In this document: positions 35,237-45,540 of the stretch, piece by piece
Layout of the letters: every line of letters begins with the position of its first letter
Position numbering within the stretch: the stretch's first letter is position 1
NCBI RefSeq assembly: GCF_963082655.1
Contig: NC_081552.1
Span: 67,439,465 to 67,503,464 of the forward strand
Direction of reading: 5' to 3'
Length of the DNA: 64,000 nt
DNA from: Stomoxys calcitrans
Taxonomy: Eukaryota > Arthropoda > Insecta > Diptera > Muscidae
The notes under the pieces: generated by a model
The model's input: only the letters and a program-made list of their open reading frames with translations
What the model was told of the DNA's origin: nothing
Databases searched by the model: none
Program-made: the position numbers and the translations under genes

Positions 35237-35520
35237 CCGGTACGGGATAGCTGTGAGCACCACACAAGCTGGAACATTGAGGTCCGATCTGTGTGGTGTT
35301 CATTGCTGTCACGAGAAGCTTAGCTACGAGTTACTGGGCGCGTCCACAAGTAGCGGATAGTGGAATGCTCCATACGAGAAGCTGTAACTGCAGTGGCGGA
35401 TAATCAGCGGTATCGAGTGGAGAGTCTCAGTGAGAAGTCGGGTGGCACTGGCTCCTGCACAAACACTGAGTGCCTATGATATTCGATATGACAAGGCGAG
35501 TTATTGGTGCCTTTAAATAA
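35237..35520 (+). mobile_element. RTE LINE 5' leader fragment, copy A
   Basis: Starts cccggtacgggatagctg and follows the 5' leader of the RTE at 12240-11930 (agtcgggtggcactggctc, gcctatgatattcgatatg, ttattggtgcctttaaata), then leaves the RTE sequence before the endonuclease. A 3'-deleted LINE head is unusual for target-primed elements. It holds the intact stem-loop at 35246-35310. Confidence 0.8.
35246..35310 (+). promoter_or_regulatory. RTE 5' stem-loop, copy A
   Basis: Outer helix GATAGC / GCTGTC (35246-35251 with 35305-35310) encloses the 9 bp stem CACCACACA / TGTGTGGTG (35258-35266 with 35290-35298). Compared with the copy at 12162-12226, the outer helix has changed on both sides and still pairs. 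Confidence 0.5.
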
Positions 35521-35592
35521 CCAATGGCCACCATGTTTTGTTTAATGACAACAAAAATGAAATTTTTTCTTAACACAAATTTTGTTTTTTTT

Positions 35593-35850
35593 GTCTCTTT
35601 CGAGACGAGCTCAATGATAAGAGATTTTCTTTGCAAATGGAAAAGGAAAACCAGAGATAGCAACACACTCCAACCACTATGGGACACGTTTCGTTTTAGG
35701 GCGAAGATCATTACATTTTAAAATTTTTTGTTTGTTTATCTTTCGAGACGAGCTCAATGATAGGAGATTTTCTTTGCAAATAGAAAAGGAAAGCCAGAGA
35801 TAGCAACACACACCAACCGCCATGGGACGCGTTTTGTCTTTGGTAAGAAG
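35593..35850. repeat. 153 bp tandem duplication
   Basis: tttcgagacgagctcaatga ... gagattttctttgcaaat ... gagatagcaacacac ... atgggac occurs at about 35598-35695 and again 153 bases later at 35751-35850, with a handful of substitutions. No gene is apparent. Confidence 0.75.
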
Positions 35851-35987
35851 ACTTGTCAACCATATTTGGTGTGATGGCTTCAAGGGCCGTGCATTGGTAT
35901 GTTGTATTTGAATAGTAATAATTGCGAAAACTCCTCTATGATACAATTACCACATTATCCACGCTCGACAACCTTGCTCATTAGCTA

Positions 35988-37063
35988 CAGCGGTCAAAAA
36001 AAGTATTCATCATTCAATGTTTTTTTTTTAATAAGTCTACAAAAGACAATTGGAATAAAAACATATTAAACTAATGATGCAGTAGTGCTTGTGTGATATA
36101 TATGTACACAATTTCATTGTTTTTAAAGAAAAAAATAGTATTTATTGGAACAAAAAGGGCCATTTTACAGCTGAACACAAAAAATTAAACAAAAAAAGTA
36201 TTCATCATTGCAAAAAAACAAAAAAATAAATAACATAATTTAAAAAAAAATTAATACTTTGTTATTCGACCACCGCGTCTTATAACTTCTTTTAAACGGT
36301 TTGACATCGATTGGACTAATTTAGCGGTTATATTTTGGTCTATATTAGTCCATTCCTCCATTATCACCTGTTGCATTTGACTCTTGCTCGAAAAATTGCG
36401 CGTTCTCAATTTGCGTTCGAGATGTTCCCAAAGATGTTCAATTGGGTTCAAGTCGGGACTTTGAGGAGGAGTTTCAATGACTTTGGGGCAGTTATACAGC
36501 ATCCACATCTTGGTATTTAAAGCAGAATGTTTGGGGTCATTATCTTGATAATATTGAAAGTTATTACCAAGCCCAAGTTTTACAGCACTATCTTTTAAAT
36601 TCCTCTTTAAAATGTCAATGTAATACTTATGATCCATTACTCCATTAATAATTTCAAGATTTCCCGCTCCTGAAGCCGCCATACACCCCCAAACCATTAA
36701 ACCACCTCCACCATGTTTTACAGTAGCAACTGTGTTTCGTTCTTCAAGCTCTGTATTTGGTTTTCTGTACACTATGACCTTTCCATCGCACCCAAAAAGA
36801 TTAAACTTGCTCTCGTCTGCAAAAATGACTGTTTTCCAAAATGATTCGGGCTGTTTTACATACATTTTTGCGAAGTTTAGCCTTTTCACTCGGTTTGTTT
36901 TATTTATAAAGGGCTTCTTACGTGCAGTTCTTCCTCTGTAACTATGCCTTTTGAGTGTATTTCGAATTGTTTGTGTAGTAACTTCCTTCCCTAAATATTC
37001 CATAGTGTTTTTACGAAGAAAAATATACTTTTTCCCAATGAAAGTGTTTTTGTGTAATGACAA
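35988..37063 (-). mobile_element. Tc1-like element of IR/DR type, 5'-truncated
   Basis: The 3' end is TA followed by CAGCGGTCAAAAAAAGTATT. The motif AAAAAAAGTATTCATCATT is repeated 195 bases inside (35996 and 36191), the outer/inner direct-repeat layout of IR/DR Tc1 elements such as Sleeping Beauty. The opposite terminal repeat and the N-terminus of the transposase are missing; beyond 37063 the sequence is a run of agacaaaattt repeats. Confidence 0.8.
36251..37063 (-). CDS. Tc1-like DD34E transposase, N-terminally truncated but open
   Basis: About 270 residues in one uninterrupted frame; family members are near 340, so most of the first helix-turn-helix is missing. Visible are the second DNA-binding part (TIRNTLKRHSYRGRTARKKP), the first catalytic Asp in IFADESKFN, the G-rich box (KHGGGGLMVWGCMA), the second Asp in QDNDPKH and the Glu in PIEHLWEH, with 34 residues between the last two. 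All three catalytic residues are intact. The frame has no natural start (the first M is internal). The enzyme would cut and paste the element at TA sites; this copy probably cannot bind its ends. Confidence 0.85.
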   Translation of the reverse strand: MSLHKNTFIGKKYIFLRKNTMEYLGKEVTTQTIRNTLKRHSYRGRTARKKPFINKTNRVKRLNFAKMYVKQPESFWKTVIFADESKFNLFGCDGKVIVYRKPNTELEERNTVATVKHGGGGLMVWGCMAASGAGNLEIINGVMDHKYYIDILKRNLKDSAVKLGLGNNFQYYQDNDPKHSALNTKMWMLYNCPKVIETPPQSPDLNPIEHLWEHLERKLRTRNFSSKSQMQQVIMEEWTNIDQNITAKLVQSMSNRLKEVIRRGGRITKY

Positions 37064-37232
37064 AATTTCTTAAGACAAAAATTTTTTAAAATTTTTCCCT
37101 AAGACAAAATTTTAATTAAATTTTTTCTTGAAACAAAATTTTAATAAAAGTTCTTAATTTTTTAAATTTCAATTAAATTTGTGTGTAAAAATTATTGAAA
37201 GTTTCTTTAAAGACAGCACATAAAAACATCAA
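37064..37232. repeat. Low-complexity run with agacaaaatttt units
   Basis: Four to five imperfect repeats of (a)agacaaaattttaattaaa. They mark the point at which the Tc1 element is truncated. Confidence 0.6.
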
Positions 37233-37556
37233 TTATATAAAAATGAAATTGTTGCGCTTTGTTTGTTAGTATGTTAGACTCAAAAAGGGCTGAACCGATT
37301 TTCATGAAATTTTTACAGATAGTAGAGTTTGAGAGTGTGAAAATAGAGAACTACAGTTTTTCATATCCTCCCCCTTACCCCAATTTTCAAAATCGCCAGT
37401 TCTTGGAGATGAGTGCACCGATTAAATCGAAATTTTGTATGCAATCTTATGGTGGTCCATAAACATGAAATTGGTATAAAATTTAAAACCCACCCGACAT
37501 GTTTACCGATTGGGACAATATAGGTATCAAATAAAAGGTATTTAAAAGTAGAGTAC
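37233..37556 (+). mobile_element. Repeat element with ATATAAAAATGA head, copy
   Basis: aattatataaaaatgaaatt, then tttgtttgttagtatgttag, gactcaaaaagggctgaacc and tgggacaatataggtatcaa, as in 2789-3880. The copia 3' LTR is inserted at its right end. Confidence 0.6.
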
Positions 37557-37706
37557 TGTTATTATGTTAAGAGTTTTACAACGAATGAAAAATTTATTTT
37601 TCTATTCATACAATATGACAAATTTACAAAAGCAAACAAACTATGTTCTGTTTTAATTATTCAATATAAAGTAGTATATTAGGTTGTTCATTCTCTTTCT
37701 TCAACA
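37557..37706 (-). repeat. Copia 3' LTR (150 bp)
   Basis: On the minus strand begins TGTTGAAGAAAGAGAATG right after the G-tract and ends CATAATAACA. TG...CA borders fit. Short for a copia LTR. Confidence 0.65.
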
Positions 37707-37759
37707 CCCCCACTATATTGAACTCCTAATCCCATCAGATCACAGCAATGCAAGTGTCT

Positions 37760-40700
37760 TATTCTTGTTAAGGTTTTGTAAGGACATCGGCGACCACATC
37801 ATTAGTGTTTATGTATTTGACGAAATGGTGTCTTATATCAATAAGCTTTGATCGAGAATGGTATGTGCTATTATGGGCCAAATTTATTGCACTTTGGTTG
37901 TCACATTTAATTTTGATAAAAGAAGAATTTCCCAATTCTTTGAACAAGGATCCCAACCATAATGCTTCTTGTGCAGATGCTGATACTGCCATATATTCTG
38001 CTTCAGTTGTTGATAACGCGGTGGTTGACTGTTTCTTTGAATTCCAGGAAATACTCCCATTTTGAGACATGAAAACTTATTTTGAAATAGACTTCCTTTC
38101 ATCAAGGTCACCTGCCCAATCTGCATCAGAAAATCCTTGATACTCATTATTGTATTTTGAAAATTGAAGCTTGTAATCCACTGTGCCTTTAAGGTATCTC
38201 ATTAAACGTTTAACTGCTTCCCAGTGTGGTTTTCCATGATTATTGTTATATCTTGACGAAACCCCCACTGCGTATGATATATCTGGACAACAGACTTGTG
38301 CAGCATATGTCAAACTTCCTACAGCTTCTTGATACGGCACGTTACAAGTTTCACCCTATCTTTCGTTAGTTTTTGATTTACGTAGATGGCGTAGAAACAG
38401 AATTGCAATTTTGCATATTAAACTTTTTCAATACGTTTTTGATATACAATTCTTGATCTATCCACAATTTTTCGTTTTCTCTATCTCTTGTGATTCTCAT
38501 TCCCAGAATATAGTGCGCTTCACCAATATCTTTCATTTTGAATCTTTCTGATAGTCTTTTCCCAATATTCATTTTAGAATCGTTGTTGTTGGTAAAAATC
38601 TAAATATCGTCAACATATATTGCAATATATGTTATTTCAAATTCATTTAATTTGTAGTAGATGCAAGGTTCGGTTTTAGACTGAGTAAGACCAATTTTCT
38701 TTAAAGTTTCGTCTAACTTCTTATTCCAAATTCGACTAGCTTGTTTAAGACCTTATAACGATTTTCGTAGCTTACAAACTTCCCATCATTTCCTTTAAGG
38801 CCTTTCGGTATTTTCATATAAATTTCTTCGCTCAAGTCGCTTTGAAGGAACGCCGTTACTACATACATTTGGTCTATGTCAAGATTATGTTACACTGCCA
38901 AACTTAAAAGGAGACGTATTGAGGAATATCTCACCACTGGAGAGAAGATTTCCTCATAATCTATCCCATACTTTTGAGAATACCCCTTCACGACAAGTCT
39001 AGCTTTATATCTCTCAATTTCACCATTCGAATTGCGTTTTATTTTGAAACACCATTAATTATCAATTGGTTTTTTTTCCTTTTGGTAAGTCAATTATATC
39101 CCAAGTTCTATTCTGTAACAAGGCTTGTATTTCGTCATCCATTGCCTTTTTCCATTCTTGTTTATTAATTCCTTCTAGTGCTTGTTGTACGGTCTGGGGT
39201 TCCTCATCTTCATTTGATGTATGACATACATATCCATATCTACTTACTGGCTTTGAAGTTCTTGTAGATTTTCGTACATTTTTCGACGGTGCGATTAGGG
39301 ATATGTATCACGGCTTTGCATCCAAATACTCTCAGATACTTTAAACAAGGTTTTTTACCAAATCAAACCTCTTCCGGCGGAACATCGTTGAGTATTTTGG
39401 TTGGAATCAGGTTAATTAAATGAACTGCGGTGTTTGCTGGTTCAGCCCAAAACTTTTTTGGCAAACAAGACTGAGCTAAAAGACATCTCGTTTTTTCAAC
39501 TATGGCATGGTTCATTCTTTCGGATACACCATTTTGCTGAGGTGAATATGGTACCGTAGTCTGATGATAAATGCCGTTGTCAATCATTATCCGCTTCATT
39601 CTTCCATTGCAAAATTCTGTGCCGTTGTCACTTCTTAAGGATTTAATTTTTCTTCCTGTTTGATTTTCAACATAATTCTTGAATTCAACAAACTTATCAG
39701 CAACTTCAGATTTCCGTTTCAGAAAATAAATAAATACTTTTCTTGAGAAGTCGTCGATAAATGTTCAGAATATATTGCGAACCACCAATTGAATATGTCT
39801 CCATTGGACCACAGAGATCAGTATGTATTAAAGGATTAATTAAAAGCATTAAAAGGATTTCTTGATATCTTACCTTTTAAGCAAGAGATGCAATTATCAT
39901 TGCTTATTTCACAGTTTACAACTAGAACAGCTCCTGAAGCTATTTTTCTCAACGTTTCATTATTTACTTATTCATTACGCTTATGCCACAAATTGCTTTC
40001 TTCAACTTTTCTTTGAGATATCATAGATTTGTTACTTGATGTATTCATATGAAACATTCCATCTAACAAATCTACAGTAACAATGGTTTTGCCTTTTCCG
40101 TTAAACATAACTTTGTATTCGTTTTCAACAATTTTTGAAACTGACAGTAGGTTAATCCTCAAATCAGGAACATGAAGAACATCTTTGAACGAAACGTTTT
40201 CCCTGGAGATTCCCACTATTGAAACCATGTCAACATTTCCAATTCCATCAACACTCATTACGGTGTTATTTGCAATTATTACTTCTGTTTTCTTTTCTGC
40301 ATATCGACCAATAAAATCATATCGACTACTAAGCAATTCCGAACTTGAACACATGTGAATAGTTGCACCCGAATTAAAAAACCAGTCATTGTTATTTAGA
40401 TTATGTACCGAAAAAGCTCCTATCGCTGAATTTCCACTCTGGTTTTTTTTAATGTTTTCTTGATTGACTTGCTAGGACATTTGGCAGCAATATGACCACA
40501 TTGATTGCAATTGTAACATTTTGGTCCTTTGTTATTTTTTCCAACTCTCTTTTTGTTACCTGCAAGCGCCATTTCGGTTAAATCAGTCTTAACATCCTGC
40601 AAAATCTTTAGTTTTATGGCATCTCCCGTAAACTTAATACCTGAACTTTGGATTCCCATAATCATTGGCTTATACTCGTCAGATAATCCATCCAGAAGCA

Positions 40701-40945
40701 TTGATCCAATCCATTCTTCATACATATGAAGTCCAACAGCTCGTAATTGATTATTTCATTCACATATTCTTCAACGTTTGCGCAATCTTTCAATTTTGTT
40801 GAGCAGAATTTTTGAATTAATCCAACTCTCCTTACCAAACCATTGTCTTCATAAACTGTGGCTAATGTAGTCCAAATTTCCTTCGCACTAAAAGGTCTTT
40901 GGTAGTAGAGTACACTTTTTGGCTTAAATTGGGATAGACACAGGA
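37760..40945 (-). pseudogene. Copia gag-pol remnants
   Basis: In minus-strand order: gag with PFSAKEIWTTLATVYED and GLSDEYKPMIMGIQSS; knuckle CYNCNQCGHIAAKC (about 40470-40510); protease zone where the usual DSGAT is NSGAT (about 40360-40375), so the catalytic Asp is lost, followed by FKDVLHVPDLRINLLSV; integrase YSPQQNGVSERMN and PKKFWAEPANTAVHLIN (39360-39600); RT with YVDD (about 38610-38625) and HYILGMRI; and RNase H with SKKQSTTALSTTEAEYMA and DVVADVLTKP (37768-38070). Confidence 0.82.
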
Positions 40946-41172
40946 AGGACCTGCGGATGTTTAAAAATGTGCTTTCCCAAGTGCTAACTTTGAAATATTA
41001 TTTTGAAAGTAGATATCCAATGCATTACTTAGTGTGGATCTGAACGAGACCCGTAGACCTTAATTTCACCAGCTTAAAAATTCTTAAAAAACAATCGATT
41101 CCAAAAAGCCATTTTATGGTGTATTTCGATAAAAGTTTCTCTAAGAAAAATTTCCCCGATTTTTTTTATTTT

Positions 41173-41829
41173 TATACCCTCCTTTATAGAAAGGGGGTAT
41201 ACTAATTTCGTCATTCCGTTTGTAACACCTCGAAATTGTCGTCTAAAACCCCATAAAGCATATATATTCTTGATCGTCATGGCATTTAAAGTCGATCTAG
41301 CCATGTCCGTCTGTCTTTCTGTCGAAAGTACGTTAACTTTCGAAGGAGTAAAGCTCGGTGCTTGAATTTTTGCACAAGTACTTCTTATTAGTTAGGGTCG
41401 ATTGGAATTGTAAATGGGGCAAATCGGTCCATGTTTTGATATAGCTGCCCTATATATCGATCTCCCGATTTGATTTTTAAGGGCGCAATTTGTTTCCGAT
41501 TTGGCTGAAATTTGGGCGCAACTCTTATCCGATTTGGGTGAAACAAACGCAGCGTCTTGTTTTGACTTTCAATAACTGTGCCAAGTTTGGTCTTAATCCG
41601 TTCATAACATGATATAACTGCCATGTAAACCGATCTCTCAATGTGGCTTTCTAAGCCTCTGGAGGCGCAATTATTACTCGATTTGCCAGAAATTTTGGAG
41701 GTGGTATTTTTCTATGGCTTCTAAAAGTCATGACAAGCGCGGTGCATATCGGACAATGACTTGATATAGCTCTTATAAATTTGAAAAAGTCATTCAAAGA
41801 ACTTGTCACATGCGATCCATGGTGGAGGA
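41173..41829 (+). mobile_element. Hairpin-ended repeat element, family A, opposite orientation, truncated
   Basis: Begins tataccctcctttatagaa, has tatgatatagctgccat-like units and ends catgcgatccatggtggagg, the reversed head seen at 15195 and 20287. The terminal palindrome is missing because a LINE tail joins at 41830. Confidence 0.6.
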
Positions 41830-41830
41830 A

Positions 41831-42202
41831 CAACATTCATGTAGACACGGAAGAAGATGCGGTGAATAGCTACCTGGCAAATGTGGTCATTCGAAAACGA
41901 CCGCCACCCATCGCACCTGAAGAAATGGACCAGAGTAGTTCTGGCTCCATTGGGGTCCGGCAGATGCAACCGCCTCAGCTCCTCCAGAGCAAGGATTGAT
42001 GCCAGCGTACAGGATGTGTGTTCCTATTGTAACCTGGGATAACACGACACCTATTTAACTGTTAGCCAGACCCACTCGACTCAGACCCACATCCTTCTAG
42101 ACGCACCCCACCTTAGTCACAGAGTTTCTGGATCTGGATATTCAACAAAACTTAGCAGGCGAAAAATAGAACAACTCAACACACTGTTACAACAACAACA
42201 AG
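41831..42202 (+). mobile_element. LINE 3' end fragment
   Basis: HVDTEEDAVNSYLANVVI, RPPPIAPEEMDQ and later HPILLDAPHLSHRVSGSG-like remnants match the tail at 24876-25512. The 3' UTR ends in (CAA)n at 42190-42200, immediately followed by an RTE 5' end. Confidence 0.65.
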
Positions 42203-42450
42203 GGCACGGGATAGCTGTCAGCACCACACAGGCTGGAACATTCAGCTCCAATCTGTGTGGCGTCTACAGATTGCGGATAGTGGAATGCTCCATACGGAGT
42301 AGCTGCAACGGCAGTCGCGGACAAACAGCGGTATCGAGCGAAGAGTCTCAGTGAGAGGCCGGGCGGCACCGGCTCTTGCACATAGACTGAGTGCCCATGA
42401 TGCACGATATGACAATGGCCAACCTGATACCTCGGCGATCGGTCCTTTGG
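42203..42450 (+). mobile_element. RTE LINE 5' leader fragment, copy C
   Basis: gggcacgggatagctgtcag, the stem-loop CACCACACA ... TGTGTGGCG (42222-42262, one A-C mismatch), agagtctcagtgagaggcc and ggctcttgcacatagactg match the leader of copies A and B. The segment between the stem-loop and the cggatagtgg motif is shorter than in copy A; the 3' strand of the outer helix is missing. Confidence 0.75.
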
Positions 42451-43397
42451 ACCGGAACGAGATTGCCCACCTACAGGAGCTTGGCAAGGATCGCCACCTC
42501 CACAGGAAAATGTTGCTACGATAACAACACAACCTCTTCTGGCGCCACGTTTTTCGTTGGTGAGTTTTCTAGCAAATGTGTATTACCCTTGTATCTTCTT
42601 CTATCAGCCGATGGTGCCCTTGTGGCTATCGCAATATTGGAGAGTCTTCAGCAACCCTTCCTTAGGAAAACCAGTTCTGTCAAACATCATGGCTTTAATC
42701 GTTTATTCCTTGATTTGGTTCTAGATCATGCAGACATAAGCGAGTCGTTCAGGTGTCATACATTCGTCATTCTCGCAAGGAAAGTGCTGCAGAATACGTG
42801 CTGAAACTTATCCCAATACGCCTTCTTTCTGCTAAAACCAAGGGACCACTTCTGATGTATTCCCCCCAAAGCTGAAGTAACGATGACCTAAGAAATTGTA
42901 CTTCTTATAAGTAAGAGTCATCTCATACGTTTTGCTGCTAATTTCGATTTCCGTCTTAATGATCATATTAAAGCATGTTCAACCAGAAAATTTTTAACAT
43001 TGTAACATTTATTAAGCTCACATAAAGGGAGATCCAAAAAAAAATCTAAATAAAAAAGGTTTTACACACAGTTATCAAATTTATATGATCTAAAAAATGC
43101 GATTCTTTAGACAACGTAAGTAAATAACAAGCTAAGTGTTTATAACATGCACAGCTGATGCAGCTTAATTAGTAATTTAGGGACTATAGCTATAAATAAA
43201 AAAAAAATGCACAACATCTAATATTTGTATCTTAGTCTAGGTTATTTTGTATTCAACACTTATCTAAACACATATATATATATATAGAATATATATACTA
43301 TACTACAAACATTTTAAAAAAGGACTACAAAATGTTAGGTGGTTTAAGTTTGCGCATTTTGTCTATCATAGATTCCAATTTCCCTGATGGGTGTTAA
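42451..43397. other. No recognised gene; probable 3' flank/UTR of the MXRA7-like gene on the right side
   Basis: 42451-42810 is GC-richer with an open frame that resembles nothing I know. From about 43000 the sequence is AT-rich; a minus-strand AATAAA (43007-43012) about 390 bases beyond the MXRA7-like stop codon could be its polyadenylation signal. Confidence 0.35.
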
Positions 43398-44148
43398 CTA
43401 ACGATAAAGTCCAAGTTGAGCATTTAACTCATTCTCATCGATTTCCTTCATATTTAGTTCAGCTTCTTGTTTTTTCAGCAGCTCAAATATAGCAGCCAAC
43501 TGTTCTCTTTCAATTCTGGAATAAAAAAAAATAAAAACTTAAGACTATCAGTGATAAAAGCTATATAGGCAGTATTTACCTTCTTTCTTCTTCCAGTTGA
43601 TCTATTGTTAGACGTGCCTCTAATTCTTTCACCCGTTTTGATTTCAATTTTCCCACTAAACCATCAGCATGTATATCTTCGTCGTAATCATCGGAATCGA
43701 AATCTGAACTCTCCAAATTGCGGGTTAATGCGGAAGAGGCAATTTCATGATCGTCCTCATAGTCATCGTCACTATTGCATTCATCATAAGCTGCATGCAC
43801 CGAGTGCCTTTCTCCCAATGGCTCTTTTCTTGAAAAGTAATGGTTTTCTATTTCCGATTCATTAGAGGTATCACTTTGCACATAGTCCTCCTGCAACACT
43901 TCTTCAGTATCTTCCAATTGTTCCGTTAAATTGTAATGTTGTCTTTCTATATTCTATATATGAAATAATGACATATTATATATGGGAATTTAGAAGTAAA
44001 GCAAGTGTCGTCAGTTTCTTACATTTCCATCCCTGAGAAAATTGCTGTAATAAAAAGCAATAATAACGGCCAATAATGTTGTGGCAATGCTTACCAAATA
44101 AATATCAGAGATTCCATCAAAAAGGATAGAATCTCCATAATTATACAT
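43398..44148 (-). CDS. MXRA7-like single-pass membrane protein, three exons
   Basis: Exons on the minus strand: 44148-44023, 43953-43580 and 43515-43398 (618 nt, 205 residues), with introns of 69 and 64 bp bounded by GT (GGAAAT|GTAAGA; AAG|GTAAAT) and AG. The start ATG (MYNYGDSI) precedes a hydrophobic segment, VSIATTLLAVIIAFYY (residues ~19-34). An acidic middle (SDDDYEDDHE, DFDSDDYDED) follows, and the C-terminus IEREQLAAIFELLKKQ ... NAQLGLYR matches vertebrate MXRA7 (matrix-remodelling-associated 7, ~200 residues), whose function is poorly known. All frames join in phase with no defects. Codons upstream of the ATG stay open but lack another ATG. Confidence 0.78.
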
Positions 44149-44508
44149 TTTTTGAACGAAAGTAAGAAATCTTTGCAAAATGCAACTTTTACTGTTACCA
44201 TCAGCTGTTACCACTTCGGTTGGTGGTGATTGATATACAGAGGTGTATTTTTTGGTAGTAATAATTTGTGTATTTGAATAACCGTTAAATTTATTTTGTG
44301 GGAAATATATAACATATAACTTTTGTTATGTTTATTTTTGTTGTAGCAACATTTGTATGTGGAGGTGCCATTCCTCGTCAAGCTCTTATAGAAGATTTCA
44401 TAAAATTTATAATAACATTTATTATATTCAAGGAACCCTGTTATGCTTTTTATAAATGGTTTTCATTTTATGTATAAACAAGAAAAATAAAACCAAAAGC
44501 TTGGATAT

Positions 44509-44740
44509 TTAATTAAATTTATTGAGAGAAAATTTATACATAAATCTAGGTACTGTGTAATTGTTGTTATTATATTCACATTTGTAAGCGGAAGTGGGTA
44601 GCGATTGTTGACCAGCTTCTGGGAAGGCTGGATTGTTCCGATACATAAACTGACGCTGTACACGAACACAAGTGTTCCACAGTTGAAAAAATATTGCTTC
44701 GCGGTTACCTTTTTTATTTAAATTTTGATGGTCTATCAAT
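44509..44740 (-). CDS. Possible terminal exon of an unidentified gene
   Basis: After a candidate acceptor (ctgcattgatag|AC) the minus strand reads HQNLNKKGNREAIFFQLW, CVRVQRQFMYRNNPAFPEAG and ends NKFN-stop at 44509, with AATAAA overlapping the stop. The composition looks protein-like, but I could not find an upstream exon in a compatible phase, and I do not recognise the family. It may be a decayed or chance frame. Confidence 0.22.
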
Positions 44741-44779
44741 GCAGAAATAGATAACAAAAAAACAAACGGGAAATAGTCA

Positions 44780-45540
44780 AATAGGCAAAATGCTGTACCT
44801 CTTCCAAGTATACATTAGGTAGTTTACTTGACTTGGAAAATTCCCCATCAAATTTTCATGAATGAGGCAATTTTCATTGTATACCTACGTAAACATATTT
44901 CAATAACATTTTTATATTTATGACAAAAATTATTAATATAATGAAAAGTTTCTTTACATGTATGAACCAAAGATTCATAAATGTAAGAACTTTTTCATAA
45001 ACGATCATATTCATACATTTTCCTTCATTACGAGTTTTCATAATATTTATGATTTTTTCATTAATCTTTTCATAATAGTTATGAACAAAAGGTTATGAAA
45101 CCCGATCATTACATTTATGAAGAAAAATTCTCTCTGTGTATCGTTCCACACTGCTCTTTGGAACTGGTGACTAGCGGACATCATTCTTTGATATAACTTG
45201 CAAAAAAATCATTTGCCATTCTATAACGACAAACTCCAAACATGTAATTTGCCGGTTAATACAGGCCATTGAATGTAAAGAACAACTCAGATCCCTTAAA
45301 ATTGAAACGTAACCAACTACTAGTTCGAAATAAGACAAAGTCACAATCTTTGACTGTCATTGAAAAACTCTAATACCAGGTGGGATGGAGCACATGTCTA
45401 TTTTCTAGACAAACAAAGAATACAACAAGTCGATAATTGATACTCAACTAAACTCACTCGTATTCATGAAGCTTCCGAACTAAACACTTTGGAACTTTTT
45501 CTTCCCTCTACCCTCCGTCGCTTTGAAAAATCTAAAACGC
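44780..45540. repeat. AT-rich stretch with many attcataa/ttatgaa motifs
   Basis: Between 44870 and 45140 short inverted words (ttcataa, ttatgaa, cattcata) recur and the right side ends agaaaaattctctctgtgta, reminiscent of MITE-like palindromic elements. I could not establish terminal repeats. 45140-45540 holds nothing recognisable. Confidence 0.35.

Larger units (their letters stand above)
37557..40985 (-). mobile_element. Ty1/copia retrotransposon, 5'-truncated
   Basis: On the minus strand: gag (from about 40945), a CCHC knuckle, protease, integrase, reverse transcriptase and RNase H, then a purine tract (tagtggggg) and the 3' LTR. Integrase before RT is the copia order. The 5' LTR was not found. 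Stops and frameshifts are frequent, so it is inactive. Confidence 0.85.

Noticed and set aside
37545..40919. agtagagtac on both sides of the copia copy as a possible target duplication
   Set aside because: The right-hand occurrence lies inside gag coding sequence (codons for VLYY), so it is a chance match; copia duplications are about 5 bp.
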